This document shows positions 55,801-64,000 of a DNA stretch of 64,000 nucleotides, piece by piece. Origin of the DNA: Lumbricus rubellus (taxonomy: Eukaryota; Annelida; Clitellata; Crassiclitellata; Lumbricidae). A program made the position numbers and the translations under genes. Within the stretch, counting starts at the first letter, position 1. Each line of letters begins with the position of its first letter. Below the pieces are notes generated by a model. It had not been told where the DNA came from, searched no databases, and worked only from the letters and a program-made list of their open reading frames with translations. The stretch lies in NCBI GenBank assembly GCA_945859605.1, contig OX243822.1, forward strand, positions 11,637,127 to 11,701,126, written 5' to 3'.

Positions 55801-58800
55801 TCTCTTCGGTGTACGGTCTGTGTTCTCTTTTTTGTGTTTGTAGAGGCGCCCTTGTAACGGCATGTGCTGTGCTATGGCGCCATAGAAATTGTCATTATTG
55901 TTACCATTAGTATTATTATTGTTGTTGTTGTTGTTATTATTTATTATTATTTTATTTTTTTCACCCGAGGTGTATATGATTCCTCAGGTTTTAAAATATA
56001 AGATTCTCATGCGGAATTATTATTATTGTTACTATTATTATTATTATTACTATTATTATTACTATTATTAAATTATTATTACTACTATTACTATAATTAT
56101 TAATACTATTATTATTGTTATTATTATTATTACTCAATACAGCAGTGTTGACTAGGAGGTGTAGTTGGACCAGGTATCTCGAACCAATTGTCTGCCAGGG
56201 TGCGGATCTGAAACCCAGACTTTTCGATTAACAGTTCAGCACGCTGACCTCTTCACTCTTGAGCACCCTCGGAATCATCTCTAAATTATGAACAGACTGA
56301 TTATTACGTGTAATGGAAATTTCATGTGTTTAGCATGCCGTAATGAAGCAGTCTGACATGCAAATGGTGTGTGTTTGTCCTGATAGTTGTTACTTGTTAT
56401 GTATTATGTTAGGCATACATTGAAAATACTTTATCTGTGAACAGTTCTGAAAGTTAAATGGTGTTTGTTTCTTCTGTTACTTGAACATGCATAACTAGGC
56501 GTGTAACATTGGCATTCCCTAGTAGATTGTTATTGTAATTTGGCGCATTGGATAACACACTGGCATGGGGATCAGCAGAGCTGAGTTCGATTTCCGAAGC
56601 CTCCGTAGGATAGGTCTATGTGCTTTTTGGGCTGCTATTAGCGCCATGTATAGCAGGCTGTCAGTAGTTAAGTTTGTTATTAATTTAAGATTGGTTCATG
56701 TAATCATACTGTGTTTTACAGAATGAATAATGAAGAAACATTATTAATTAGTATTATTTTCTATCATCATCATCATTTATTAAACTTAACATTTTAGTAT
56801 TATTATTATTATTGTTATTGCTATTGCTATTATATATCAATTGTTATTGCATCTTTGCAGATTGCTTCCACAATGGCCAAGCGAGAGTTGAAGGCATATG
56901 CAAAGGCGGGGGCAGTTGCAGAAGAAGTGATTAGTGCCATTCGCACGGTCACAGCTTTTGGAGGACAGAAGAAGGAGAGCGCGAGGTAAGGCAGGAAAAA
57001 AACATTTCTCTTAGCTTTGATCTAAATTGAAATGCAGTTTTTAAGACCTTCAGCAATACTAGTGCTCATTTTCTCTCATCATCATCATCATCAATATCCT
57101 TAGGCTCAATGCCCGAAGGAGTCCGACGCCACTCTCTGTCTGAGTCTGTCTCGCGTCATGTTGCCCAGCCTCAACCGGTCCGGTCAGCAGGTCTGCTCCA
57201 TACCATTAACATCTTGGAGCATCTAGACCACATTGTCTGATTGAAGAGAATCGTGAAAAAGAAGCATGAAGGACAACGTGGGTCAATGCCCGTTGTGTCC
57301 CACGCTCTCTCCCCCGACTCTCTCCATTGGTCTGTCCTGACCGACCTGTGCATGTCTGCTCCACATCATAACACCTTGAAGCATCTGGGTAGCTATGTCA
57401 CTTGTGTCGTGGTTTTGGCGGATTACAATCGTCTTGGTTTTTCACTGCCAGCGTATCGCCACCCATCTGGCAAACCTTCCTCTTTTGTCCGGGCTTAGGA
57501 CCGGCACAGGGATGTTGTTGGTTCCCTGTGGCAGAGGATGGATGCAGTTTAACGTCGTGCCCAGGACAGACCCATTTTCTCTGCTAGATTTTAATTCTCG
57601 AAATTCTATGGTGCTGAGTTGTCTTACGTTACATTTGCCTGTGTCCAGGTACGCCGTAAATCTGGTTGATGCGAAGGACTTTGGATTAAGGAAGGGCTGG
57701 ATAACGGGCATTGGAATGGGTGCGATCTTTCTCATCATGTTCGGTTCATACGCTCTCGCGTTCTGGTATGGGTCGAAACTTGTTCGAGAGGGTACCGGCT
57801 ACACTGCTGGGATCATGCTTACGGTGAGAGATGCTGAGATGCTTACAGGTGTCTGGTGTAAGATGTTTACAGATTTGTATCTGGTGTAAGATGTTTACAG
57901 ATTTGTATCTGGTGTAAGATGTTTACAGGTATCTGGTGTAAGATGTTTACAGATTTGTATCTGGTGTAAGATGTTTACAGGTATCTGGGTGTAAGATGTT
58001 TACAGGTATCTGGTGTAAGATGTTTTCTGGTATCTGATGTAAGATTGTAATTGTAATTGTAATTGTAATCGAACATTTATATAGCGCCACTTCAAGAGAA
58101 CTCCTCAGAGGCGCTCCCGACCTGACACAAAACCATAATCAAAGAGAATGGTTTTCAAACGCTTGCGGAAAAGGGGCAAAGAAAGACAAAGAAGTTCATT
58201 ACGGAGACTAATAGGCAGAAGAGACTAAGATATTTTCTGGTATCTGGTGTAGGATGTTTACAGGTATCTGACATAAGGTATTTACATGTTTATGGTGTAA
58301 GATGTTTACAGGTATCTGGTGTAAGATGTTTTCTGGTATGTGGTGCAAGGATTTTACAGGTATCTGGTGTAAGATGTTTCTGGTATCTGGTGTAAGATGT
58401 TTACAGGTATCTGGTGTAAGATGTTTTCTGATATCTAGAGAAAGATGCCTACAGGTATCTGGTGTAAGATGTTTTCTGATATCTAGATAAGGATGCCTAC
58501 AGGTATCTGGTGTCAGATGTTTAAATGTATTAGGTAAAAGAAGTTTACAGGTATCTGGTGTAAGCTGTTTTCTGGTATCTGGTTTAAGATGTTGATAGGT
58601 CTATGTGGTTTAAGGCAATGTTGATGTTCAGTGTGGTGCTCAAGTTGCACATATATCAAGTTATTTTTGAAGTCAAAATGATCTCTTGACTCAAGTGTTT
58701 TTTTGTAAGCCCAGTACTTAAAAGGTTTCTTTATGGTGGGTATTGTTGTATGTATGCATGCATACTTGGATTTTTACATACATACATGCATGCATACATG

Positions 58801-61800
58801 CACACAATGTGCCTGTATTTATAATTTGTTATATATGTATGCAGCCATTCTATATACATGTAGATAGTAGATTGCATTGCATTGTAGATGCAATGATGCA
58901 TACTGGTGAAAATTTGTGAAACTACACTTTATTTTATTTATGTGGACTATTAAGATGATGCGAATGTTGCATTAAAAAACCCAGGATTATTTAGAGCAAA
59001 GAAAGATTTTGGGGCAATTGCTTTACAATTTACAACCAGCTGCATCAATTGGTTTCCAGTTCTTTAAAGTATTAGACATCAAATGTGATGCTGAGGCTCG
59101 AAATCTGTCACTTGACACTCCCTACAATGTAGATGTTTGCCTAGAAGCTTGAAATAGGTGAGCGGTCAAGAATGTAGAATAGTCCTCAATTCAGCAGATG
59201 GCTATGTTTGAATTCACCATAATTTGCAGAGTAGTGACCAGATTTTGATGTCGTTTGCGTTATTTGATTCCGAATATATTTATCCCGTTATTGCCCAGAA
59301 CAGTTTTGCAGAATTCATAAGTGATTTCTGAGGACTTTGATGACATGAACATTGAACAATCTGAAACTTTTTATTCGATATTCTCACTATAAACTGATGA
59401 AAAAATCAAGCGAGTATAATTTTAGACAGAAAAAGTATTTTATTGTAGAACCACTGTTGCACTAAATGGCTGAATTAAAAAAGTCAATAACCGACATTTG
59501 ATGGATTTTGATCTTTGGTGTCTTAAATGAACTTATAGTAAATGACATGCGTATATATGACAATGGCACAATATGCTTCTGTTCTAGGTTTTCTTCTCTG
59601 TGCTCATTGGAGCTTTCTCCATCGGCAACGCAGCGCCCCACCTCCAAGACTTTGCAAACTCCAGAGGTGCTGCCCATACCGTCTACGACCTCATTGACAT
59701 GGTCAGTCCTTGCAGGAGGCGGCAATATTTTCTTCACAATTGTTCGCAAATAATAAGCTTCTCTGTATCTATACATAAATGTTACTCATCAGTTGTAGAT
59801 ACTGCTCATCAATTGTAAATGTTGCTCTTCAGTTGTAGATATTGCTCATTAATTGTAAATATTACTCATCGATTGAAAAACATCACTCATCAGTTGTAAA
59901 TATAATTATTCACTTCGTAATTGTTAATATGGATCAGTAATCATAGTGCACAGAGTTAAAAAAATTGCAAACCTTGATAAGTTTACTTCATGAGGGGCTA
60001 GCAACTAGGTTCACATCTTTTAGTCTGTCGTCCCCCCCGCCCAACTGTGTCTACCGTATACCTACAACTTGCACGATTCTTTTGACAAGTATAATCCTCT
60101 TTTTCTCATAACATGTCCATACCACCTCATTCTGGTCTCTTGTACCTTGTCAGTTATACAAAATACATGCCACCCTGAGCTTCTTTATATTTTTGTACGT
60201 GAGTAGATAACCTTGATGAGGCGCTATATCAAATTGCTAGTAAATAAATATATTAGTAAATTGCAATAATTGTACAGAAAGGCGAATGCAAAGTCTCACC
60301 AGTCAGAAATTACATGTATGTATCATCGATGGGAGATAACTTACGAGAAAAACTTCAATTTTTGTAAAGAACATTTTGCGGTCCACGAAAGGGCTCTAAG
60401 ATATCGTAAAAATACGTTGCGGTATGCATCTATTGTTATCACTACTACTCATATCTGATTACATGAATCTGGGTTTTTGCAGTGCAGCACAACTTCATTT
60501 TCATTCCTACATTCCAATTTCCAATTTCTCCTCCGTCAAGCGCAGGCTGACGATGAGGCCTTTACAAGACGTCTCCAAGTTGCTCTGTCTCTGGTCTTAT
60601 CCACCGCTCTCCGTATGTCCAAGCCCTTCATTTCTAGGTTCTCCATCACGTTCTTCATCCATGTCTCTTTTGGTCTTCCTCTGCTTCTTTCCCCTTCTGT
60701 TTTCCATCTAGCACTGTCGCTGGTAGTCGTTTCTCCTCCATCCGTGTTACATGTCCGAACCAAGTCAGGCTTCTCTTCCTGATTCTGTCGATTACTGTTT
60801 CATTTTGTCCGGTTTCTTCACGAGATATTCTATCTTCGATCTGCACAGTATTCCTCTCAGCCAGCTCATCTCTGCTACCAGCAGTCTTCTTTCATCTTTT
60901 TTTCTCAGGCACCAGCATTCTGAGCCATATAGCAGCACTGGTATAACCAGAGATTAGTAATTATTATTAAAATCCTAATGTAGATTTGACTTTTCTGTTA
61001 GTGGTGCTAATGGAAAGTTCTTTCTGTGATTATAGGTTCCACATATTGACAGTAGTTCAGACGCAGGTATTGAGCTGACTGAGGTACAAGGGAACATAGA
61101 GTTCCGCGATGTTCACTTCACTTATCCATCGCGAGAAGATGTACCGGTAAGCTTTTCTTTTCGGCGTGGAGTCTGGTGTAAGATGTTTTCTGGAGTCTGG
61201 TGTAAGATGTTTTCTGGTATACCTAGAGTGACATGTTTACAGAATTCTAGTGTAATATGTTTTCTAGTATCTAGCGTAAGATGTTTTATAGTATCTAGTG
61301 TAAGATGTTTTCTGGTATCTAGTGTAGGATGTTTTCTAGTATTTAGAGTAAGATGTTTACAGGTATCTAGTGTAGGATGTTTTATGGTAGATAGTGTGAC
61401 ATGTTTACAAAATTCTAGTGTAAGATGTTTTATAGTATCTAGCGTGAGTTTTCTAGTATCTAGTGTAAGATATTTTCTGGTAGCTAGACTGCTAGAGTAA
61501 GATGTTTACAGGTATTTAGTGTAAGAATTTTTCTGGTAGCTAGAGTGACATGTTTACAGGTATCTAGTGTAAGATGTTTTCTGGTATAGCGTAGATCATC
61601 TTTTTTTTAGTAATATTTTTTATAGGTGCAGCATTTTGTTATACTCGTATTGTAACATATGCTGATACTGATATATGTAAGGTGAACTCACAACTGCATG
61701 GTGATGCCGCATGATAATGCAGTAAAAAAACAATAACAAGTTTAACAGGAGTCAAATTGAACTGCATGGCAGCCTGCAAGGTGTCGATCTGTCCTATTGT

Positions 61801-62665
61801 TTATTTATTCAGCTCATCCTTTCAGGATATATCCTGGAAAGTAGATTGCATACAGGTAGACTCTAATGATTGAGTCATTGATGGATTGTAACCTTTGTTT
61901 TTTGGTTGATTGATTGTTCGATCAATCGATTGCCTACTTGATTGATTTGGTGGTTGACGAGCGAGTTTTTTCTCCACAGATCTTGAACGGCTTGAACCTG
62001 AAGGTCAGTCGAGGTCAGACAGCGGCACTTGTGGGATCAAGTGGATGTGGCAAGAGCACAACTATCCAACTGCTGCAGAGATTCTACGACCCTATGAAGG
62101 GACAGGTCAGTAATCCTATGGGATTTATTTCAACACTTATTTCCGCTACAGTTTTATTCTTTTTTTCTGCATTGTCTTAAGGAGAGGACCGTGCATGGGG
62201 CATGGTGAATTTGGTAACACTTCCTGCCCATGGCTGCCTATATGGATTAGCTTGAGGGATGGATCGCTTTCTTCTGCAGTTATAAGTCATTGAGGAATTC
62301 CCTATCATTGTCTTGTACTTGTGGTATCTTTATCTTTCGATTTAGAGGAACTAAATCAATACGATTGTATTTGCTGTTTGGGAATGAGGAGCCACATAAT
62401 GAAAATGCAATTTGACGGTTACAATACATGTGTGCTTAACCTTACGTTCCCTTGGGCTTACCCTCTGACATCAACACATCTGACCATTTCAGTTACTTGC
62501 CTGTACTTGTGCTATACTGTATGTATACTATACATGTATACGGTGATCAATAAAGTATATTGATTGATTGATTGTTTGTTTTGTTTGTATGTGCACTTGT
62601 TATAGTTCTTCTTCAAGCTCTCTGTCTACTCAGAGGTGCTCCCGAATGCAGAACGGACACTGCTC

Positions 62666-62698
<33 letters not shown>

Positions 62699-63143
62699 GA
62701 TGGATGGCTGATTGATTGTATGATATAGTGATAGACTTATATATTGATTGATTAATTGATTGATTGATGGATTGATTGATTGATTGATGGATTGATAGAT
62801 TGATTGATTGATTGTTTGGTTGGATGGATGGCTGATTGATTGTATGATAGACTTATATATTGATTGAATGGTTGATTGATTGATTGATTGATTAATTGAT
62901 TGATTTATGGATTGATTCATTGATTGATGGTTGTTACAGGTGCTGATTGATGGTGTCGACATCCGTACGGTGAATCTCAAATCGCTGAGACAGCACATTG
63001 GAGTTGTTAGCCAGGAACCGGTATTGTTTGGCACAACAATCGCAGAAAATATCCGCTACGGCAAAGAAGGAGTGACAATGGACGAGATACAGAAAGCAGC
63101 CAGGAATGCAAATGCTCACGACTTCATCCAACAGCTTCCAAAG
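49658..63143 (+). CDS. ABCB1: ABCB1/P-glycoprotein-like transporter, 5' half
   Basis: Eleven coding exons with GT-AG introns join to 590 codons and run off the window: 49658-49891, 51217-51446, 53007-53113, 54313-54484, 55445-55616, 56861-56985, 57649-57823, 59588-59701, 61036-61146, 61980-62105, 62940-63143. All phases agree. The product has a Lys-rich cytosolic N-terminus, TMD1 with six helices ([35 protein letters not shown] and others), the coupling segment [23 protein letters not shown], and NBD1 up to Walker A (SSGCGKST) and the Q loop ([19 protein letters not shown]). The ABC signature and Walker B lie beyond 64000. Full ABCB proteins use ATP to export hydrophobic compounds from the plasma membrane. 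The first extracellular loop is longer than in human P-glycoprotein. Whether it is ABCB1 or another full ABCB cannot be settled from half a gene. Confidence 0.93.
50040..50215 (-). mobile_element. LINE C-terminal remnant in intron 1
   Basis: Minus-strand translation reads [20 protein letters not shown], typical of the extreme C-terminus of L1/RTE-type ORF2. Confidence 0.65.
50220..50660. repeat. AAT/ATA-rich microsatellite region
   Basis: Several imperfect AAT, GAT and ATA trinucleotide tracts separated by short unique stretches, within intron 1. Confidence 0.85.
50678..51129. mobile_element. hAT MITE in intron 1
   Basis: CAGGGGTGTCAAA / TTTGACACCTCTG inverted ends; exact 8-bp TSD ttgtacat (50670-50677, 51130-51137). 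Subterminal GCGGGCCAG repeats lie at both ends. It sits only ~80 bp upstream of the exon 2 acceptor. Confidence 0.93.
51217..51446 (+). CDS. ABCB1: ABCB exon 2
   Basis: Acceptor TTTTCAG, donor GTGAGC. Encodes [17 protein letters not shown]1 ([14 protein letters not shown]) and the start of extracellular loop 1 with one N-x-T site (NIT). Ends phase 2. Confidence 0.9.
51515..51660. repeat. TATG/CATG tetranucleotide repeat
   Basis: About 145 bp of GTATGCATGCATG units ~70 bp past the exon 2 donor. Confidence 0.9.
52014..52333. mobile_element. hAT MITE in intron 2
   Basis: CAGGGGCGGATCCAG / CTGTATCCGCCCTTG ends; perfect TSD ccagtgtc (52006-52013, 52334-52341). Inside, a ~70-bp module around GGCCATCAACTTTTTTGGCG is duplicated in tandem. 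Confidence 0.92.
52605..52870 (+). mobile_element. L2-like LINE 3' end in intron 2
   Basis: Reads as a frameshifted L2 C-terminus ([13 protein letters not shown], then VFHHL). The tail is GGGAGCGCTTCTGAATGGCT to AAGCGCTTTACAAATG, ending in ATACA repeats. Confidence 0.75.
53007..53113 (+). CDS. ABCB1: ABCB exon 3
   Basis: Acceptor TCTCTAG, donor GTTAGT. Encodes [20 protein letters not shown] and NNALNYI, i.e. the second half of the enlarged loop and the start of TM2. Confidence 0.85.
53675..54088. mobile_element. non-autonomous TIR element in intron 3
   Basis: Arms at about 53677-53712 and 54041-54087 are inverted (TGTGACCTCGGTCGAGAAAA versus the complement of TTCTTTCGGCCAAGGTCACA). The interior is non-coding. 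Exact ends and TSD are uncertain. Confidence 0.7.
54313..54484 (+). CDS. ABCB1: ABCB exon 4
   Basis: Acceptor CTTTACAG, donor GTAAGT. Encodes TM2 ([16 protein letters not shown]) and the intracellular helix [20 protein letters not shown]. Confidence 0.92.
54585..54632. repeat. CTGT/TC microsatellite
   Basis: Short run of CTGT then TC/TG repeats about 100 bp past the exon 4 donor. Confidence 0.85.
55130..55910 (+). repeat. two copies of a SINE/LINE-like tail flanking exon 5
   Basis: GGCGCCCTTGTAACGGCATG..GCGCCATAGAAATTGTCATT occurs at 55150-55205 and 55848-55910, one on each side of exon 5 (55445-55616). The second passes into an ATT microsatellite. The bodies are not identified. Confidence 0.65.
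55445..55616 (+). CDS. ABCB1: ABCB exon 5
   Basis: Acceptor GTTTTAG, donor GTAGGT. Encodes [18 protein letters not shown], then TM3-TM4 ([17 protein letters not shown]). Confidence 0.92.
55900..56140. repeat. ATT/TTA microsatellite
   Basis: Imperfect TTA, TTG and CTA trinucleotides with one unique break, in intron 5. Confidence 0.9.
56198..56268 (-). mobile_element. tRNA-Asn-like sequence, pseudo-tRNA or SINE head
   Basis: On the minus strand, GGGTGC and GCACCC can form an acceptor stem. GAACTGTTAATCGAAAAGTC resembles the tRNA-Asn anticodon arm with GTT in the loop. The T-loop (GGGTTTCAGATCC) departs from consensus and the D arm is poor, so it is probably not a functional tRNA. Confidence 0.45.
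56500..56690 (+). mobile_element. tRNA-derived SINE (third family), copy 2
   Basis: A box TTGGCGCATTGG, B box GAGTTCGATTTCC. Shares TGGCATGGGGATCAG with the copy at 48690. Confidence 0.6.
56861..56985 (+). CDS. ABCB1: ABCB exon 6
   Basis: Acceptor CTTTGCAG, donor GTAAGG. Encodes [20 protein letters not shown] and the [19 protein letters not shown] coupling region. Confidence 0.93.
57649..57823 (+). CDS. ABCB1: ABCB exon 7
   Basis: Acceptor GTGTCCAG, donor GTGAGA. Encodes [20 protein letters not shown] and TM5 ([12 protein letters not shown]). A minisatellite starts about 15 bp past the donor. Confidence 0.92.
57838..58620. repeat. ~23-bp minisatellite in intron 7
   Basis: Units of GGTATCTGGTGTAAGATGTT with TTACAG or TTCTG variants, more than 20 copies. 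An L2 tail (58046-58230) is inserted inside. Each unit contains an acceptor-like TTTACAG and a donor-like GGTGTAAG. Confidence 0.93.
58046..58230 (-). mobile_element. L2-like LINE 3' tail inside the minisatellite
   Basis: Minus-strand tail with GGGAGCGCCTCTGAGGAG and GTGGCGCTATATAAATG, ending in ATTACA repeats. It splits the minisatellite, so the array existed before the insertion. Confidence 0.8.
58625..59585. other. intron 7, remaining part
   Basis: AT-rich, with a short CATG/TACA repeat near 58750-58810. No other element recognised. Confidence 0.5.
59588..59701 (+). CDS. ABCB1: ABCB exon 8
   Basis: Acceptor GTTCTAG, donor GTCAGT. Encodes [20 protein letters not shown] (TM6) and [18 protein letters not shown]. 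Confidence 0.92.
59780..59905. repeat. ~22-bp tandem array in intron 8
   Basis: Five to six units of TACTCATCAGTTGTAAATAT type, starting about 80 bp past the exon 8 donor. Confidence 0.85.
60536..60950 (-). mobile_element. non-LTR retrotransposon C-terminus in intron 8
   Basis: Minus-strand frames read [18 protein letters not shown] and, after a frameshift, [20 protein letters not shown] and [13 protein letters not shown]. This is a degraded post-RT region. Confidence 0.78.
61036..61146 (+). CDS. ABCB1: ABCB exon 9
   Basis: Acceptor GATTATAG, donor GTAAGC. Encodes [20 protein letters not shown] and the start of NBD1 with its A loop tyrosine ([10 protein letters not shown]). Confidence 0.92.
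61160..61585. repeat. ~23-bp minisatellite in intron 9
   Basis: Units of TAGTGTAAGATGTTTTCTGG, about 18 copies. Same family as the array in intron 7 but with TAG and TTCT variants predominating. It begins within ~15-20 bp of the exon 9 donor. Confidence 0.93.
61980..62105 (+). CDS. ABCB1: ABCB exon 10, Walker A
   Basis: Acceptor CTCCACAG, donor GTCAGT. Encodes [20 protein letters not shown], the Walker [11 protein letters not shown] and the stretch [13 protein letters not shown]. Confidence 0.95.
62592..62664 (-). mobile_element. SINE-1 3' fragment
   Basis: Only the tail side is left (reads AGTGTCCGTTCTGCATTCGG and GAGCACCTCTGAGTAG on the minus strand). It runs into the ATTG microsatellite. 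Confidence 0.65.
62664..62935. repeat. (ATTG)n microsatellite, imperfect
   Basis: GATT/GATG tetranucleotides over ~270 bp reaching to within a few bases of the exon 11 acceptor tract. Confidence 0.92.
62940..63143 (+). CDS. ABCB1: ABCB exon 11, Q loop
   Basis: Acceptor GTTACAG, donor GTTAGA. Encodes [20 protein letters not shown], the Q loop [20 protein letters not shown], then [18 protein letters not shown]. Confidence 0.94.
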
Positions 63144-63149
63144 GTTAGA

Positions 63150-63260
63150 AGGTCTTATGGGAGACGCCTAAATACATTATTGTCTTATAGGAGGTACCTA
63201 TTGTGTCATTGTCTTATAGGAGATGCCTATTGTGTCATTGTCTTGTATGTATGGTCTTTT
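63150..63260. repeat. short tandem array at the start of intron 11
   Basis: Three to four units of CATTGTCTTATAGGAGATGC type (~30-35 bp), beginning right after the exon 11 donor. Confidence 0.8.
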
Positions 63261-63519
63261 CTGTGCGTGTTGCTTGTTGCTGTTTAAGGCACTGTGTCAT
63301 ATCAAGGATGATTAGCATTGATCAAGGATGATTAGCGTTGCCCACCTCGTTTTTCTATGCTTGGGACTGGCACTGCCAAAGTATTAGCAGTGGCAGAGTT
63401 TTCTGTACTTGTTTACATTTCTGCATGGGAAGGGGTAGTTAAATGATAGCTATCCTGCTTGAAGAACAAGTAGATCTTGAAGATCAAATAGGCCTAGGTC
63501 TTGAAGAGTGATCTTGAAA

Positions 63520-63885
63520 GAGTCATTGTCTTGTATGTAATGGGTTTTTTCTGTGCATGTGTGCGTTTCATTGTCTTGTGTGTGAAGGGATTTTTCTGTG
63601 CATGTGTGCGTTTCATTGTCTTGTATTTAATGGGTTTTTTGTGCATGTGTGCGTTTCATTGTCTTGTATGTAATGGGTTTTTCTGTGCATGTGTGCGTTT
63701 AATTGTCTTGTATTTAATGGGTTTTTTGTGCATGTGGGCGTTTCATTGTCTTGTATGTAATTGGTTTTTTCTGTGCATGTGTGCGTTTCATTGTCTTGTA
63801 TGTAATGGGTTTTTTCTGTGCATGTGTGCGTTTCATTGTCTTGTATGTAATGGGTTTTTTTCTGTGCATGTGTGCGTTTCTACAT
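63520..63885. repeat. ~44-bp minisatellite in intron 11
   Basis: Eight units of ATTGTCTTGTATGTAATGGG followed by TTTTTTCTGTGCATGTGTGC. Open frames here (FCACVR-type) are artefacts of the repeat. The shared ATTGTCTT links it to the array at 63150. Confidence 0.92.
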
Positions 63886-64000
63886 GAGAAAGGGCAGTAA
63901 AATGATAGTTTTCCTGCTTGAAGAGCAAATAGATGTTGAAAAGAATATAGATCTTGAAGCATGACGAGATCCTGAAAGATGCGGCTCTATATTATAGTTT

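Noticed and set aside
63520..63885. Regularly spaced repeats suggestive of a CRISPR-like array (also at 57838 and 61160)
   Set aside because: Head-to-tail units without unique spacers, in introns of an animal gene; these are minisatellites.

Overview
The window is metazoan nuclear DNA. It holds spliced and single-exon animal genes (ABCB/P-glycoprotein-like, DYRK2-like, LSM10-like), class A GPCRs, and a dense layer of animal transposons (CR1/L2-type LINEs, tRNA-derived SINEs, hAT MITEs, mariner). The mix suggests an invertebrate, possibly a marine deuterostome. That is an inference from gene and repeat style, not a proof.

Layout. From 1 to 32 kb is a repeat-rich region carrying four paralogous, intronless GPCR genes with ~217-residue glycosylated ectodomains. 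GPCR-1 (3887-5533, +) and GPCR-2 (15564-17213, -) are intact. GPCR-3 (21400-23787, +) is a pseudogene: lost frame in the signal peptide, a nonsense codon, and a 705-bp transposon before TM7. GPCR-4 (29726-31385, +) has a single frameshift at TM1. GPCR-2 and GPCR-3 face away from each other in an inverted duplication centred near 19 kb that also contains matching LINE and SINE remnants. From 32 to 41 kb there is no recognisable gene, only MITEs, tandem repeats and microsatellites. From 41 to 47 kb lie two compact minus-strand housekeeping-type genes, DYRK2-like (40962-42572) and LSM10-like (46179-46631). From 49.66 kb to the right edge lies the 5' half of an ABCB1-like transporter on the plus strand. 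Its 11 coding exons give 590 codons, covering TMD1 and the first part of NBD1, and the gene runs off the window.

Most unexpected signal. The palindrome TAGGCCTA occurs about 40 times by eye, against roughly one expected for any given 8-mer in 64 kb, mostly in the left 35 kb. Paralogue and repeat-copy alignments inside this window show it arising by insertion: TA becomes TA-GGCC-TA, with variants TA-GCC-TA and TA-GGCT-TA. Examples are GPCR-3 versus GPCR-2, the GPCR-4 leader versus the other leaders, a CR1 copy versus a related CR1 copy (twice), and a dispersed repeat hit twice in tandem. This resembles footprints of a TA-targeting element and may be a genome-wide micro-insertion process.

Other points. 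At least nine MITEs have exact 8-bp target duplications, including a hAT nested in a hAT nested in a CR1. The SINE family shares its 3' tail with the resident L2-like LINE, implying mobilisation by that LINE. Several introns of the ABCB gene carry tandem arrays starting close to the 5' splice site, and two introns share the same minisatellite.
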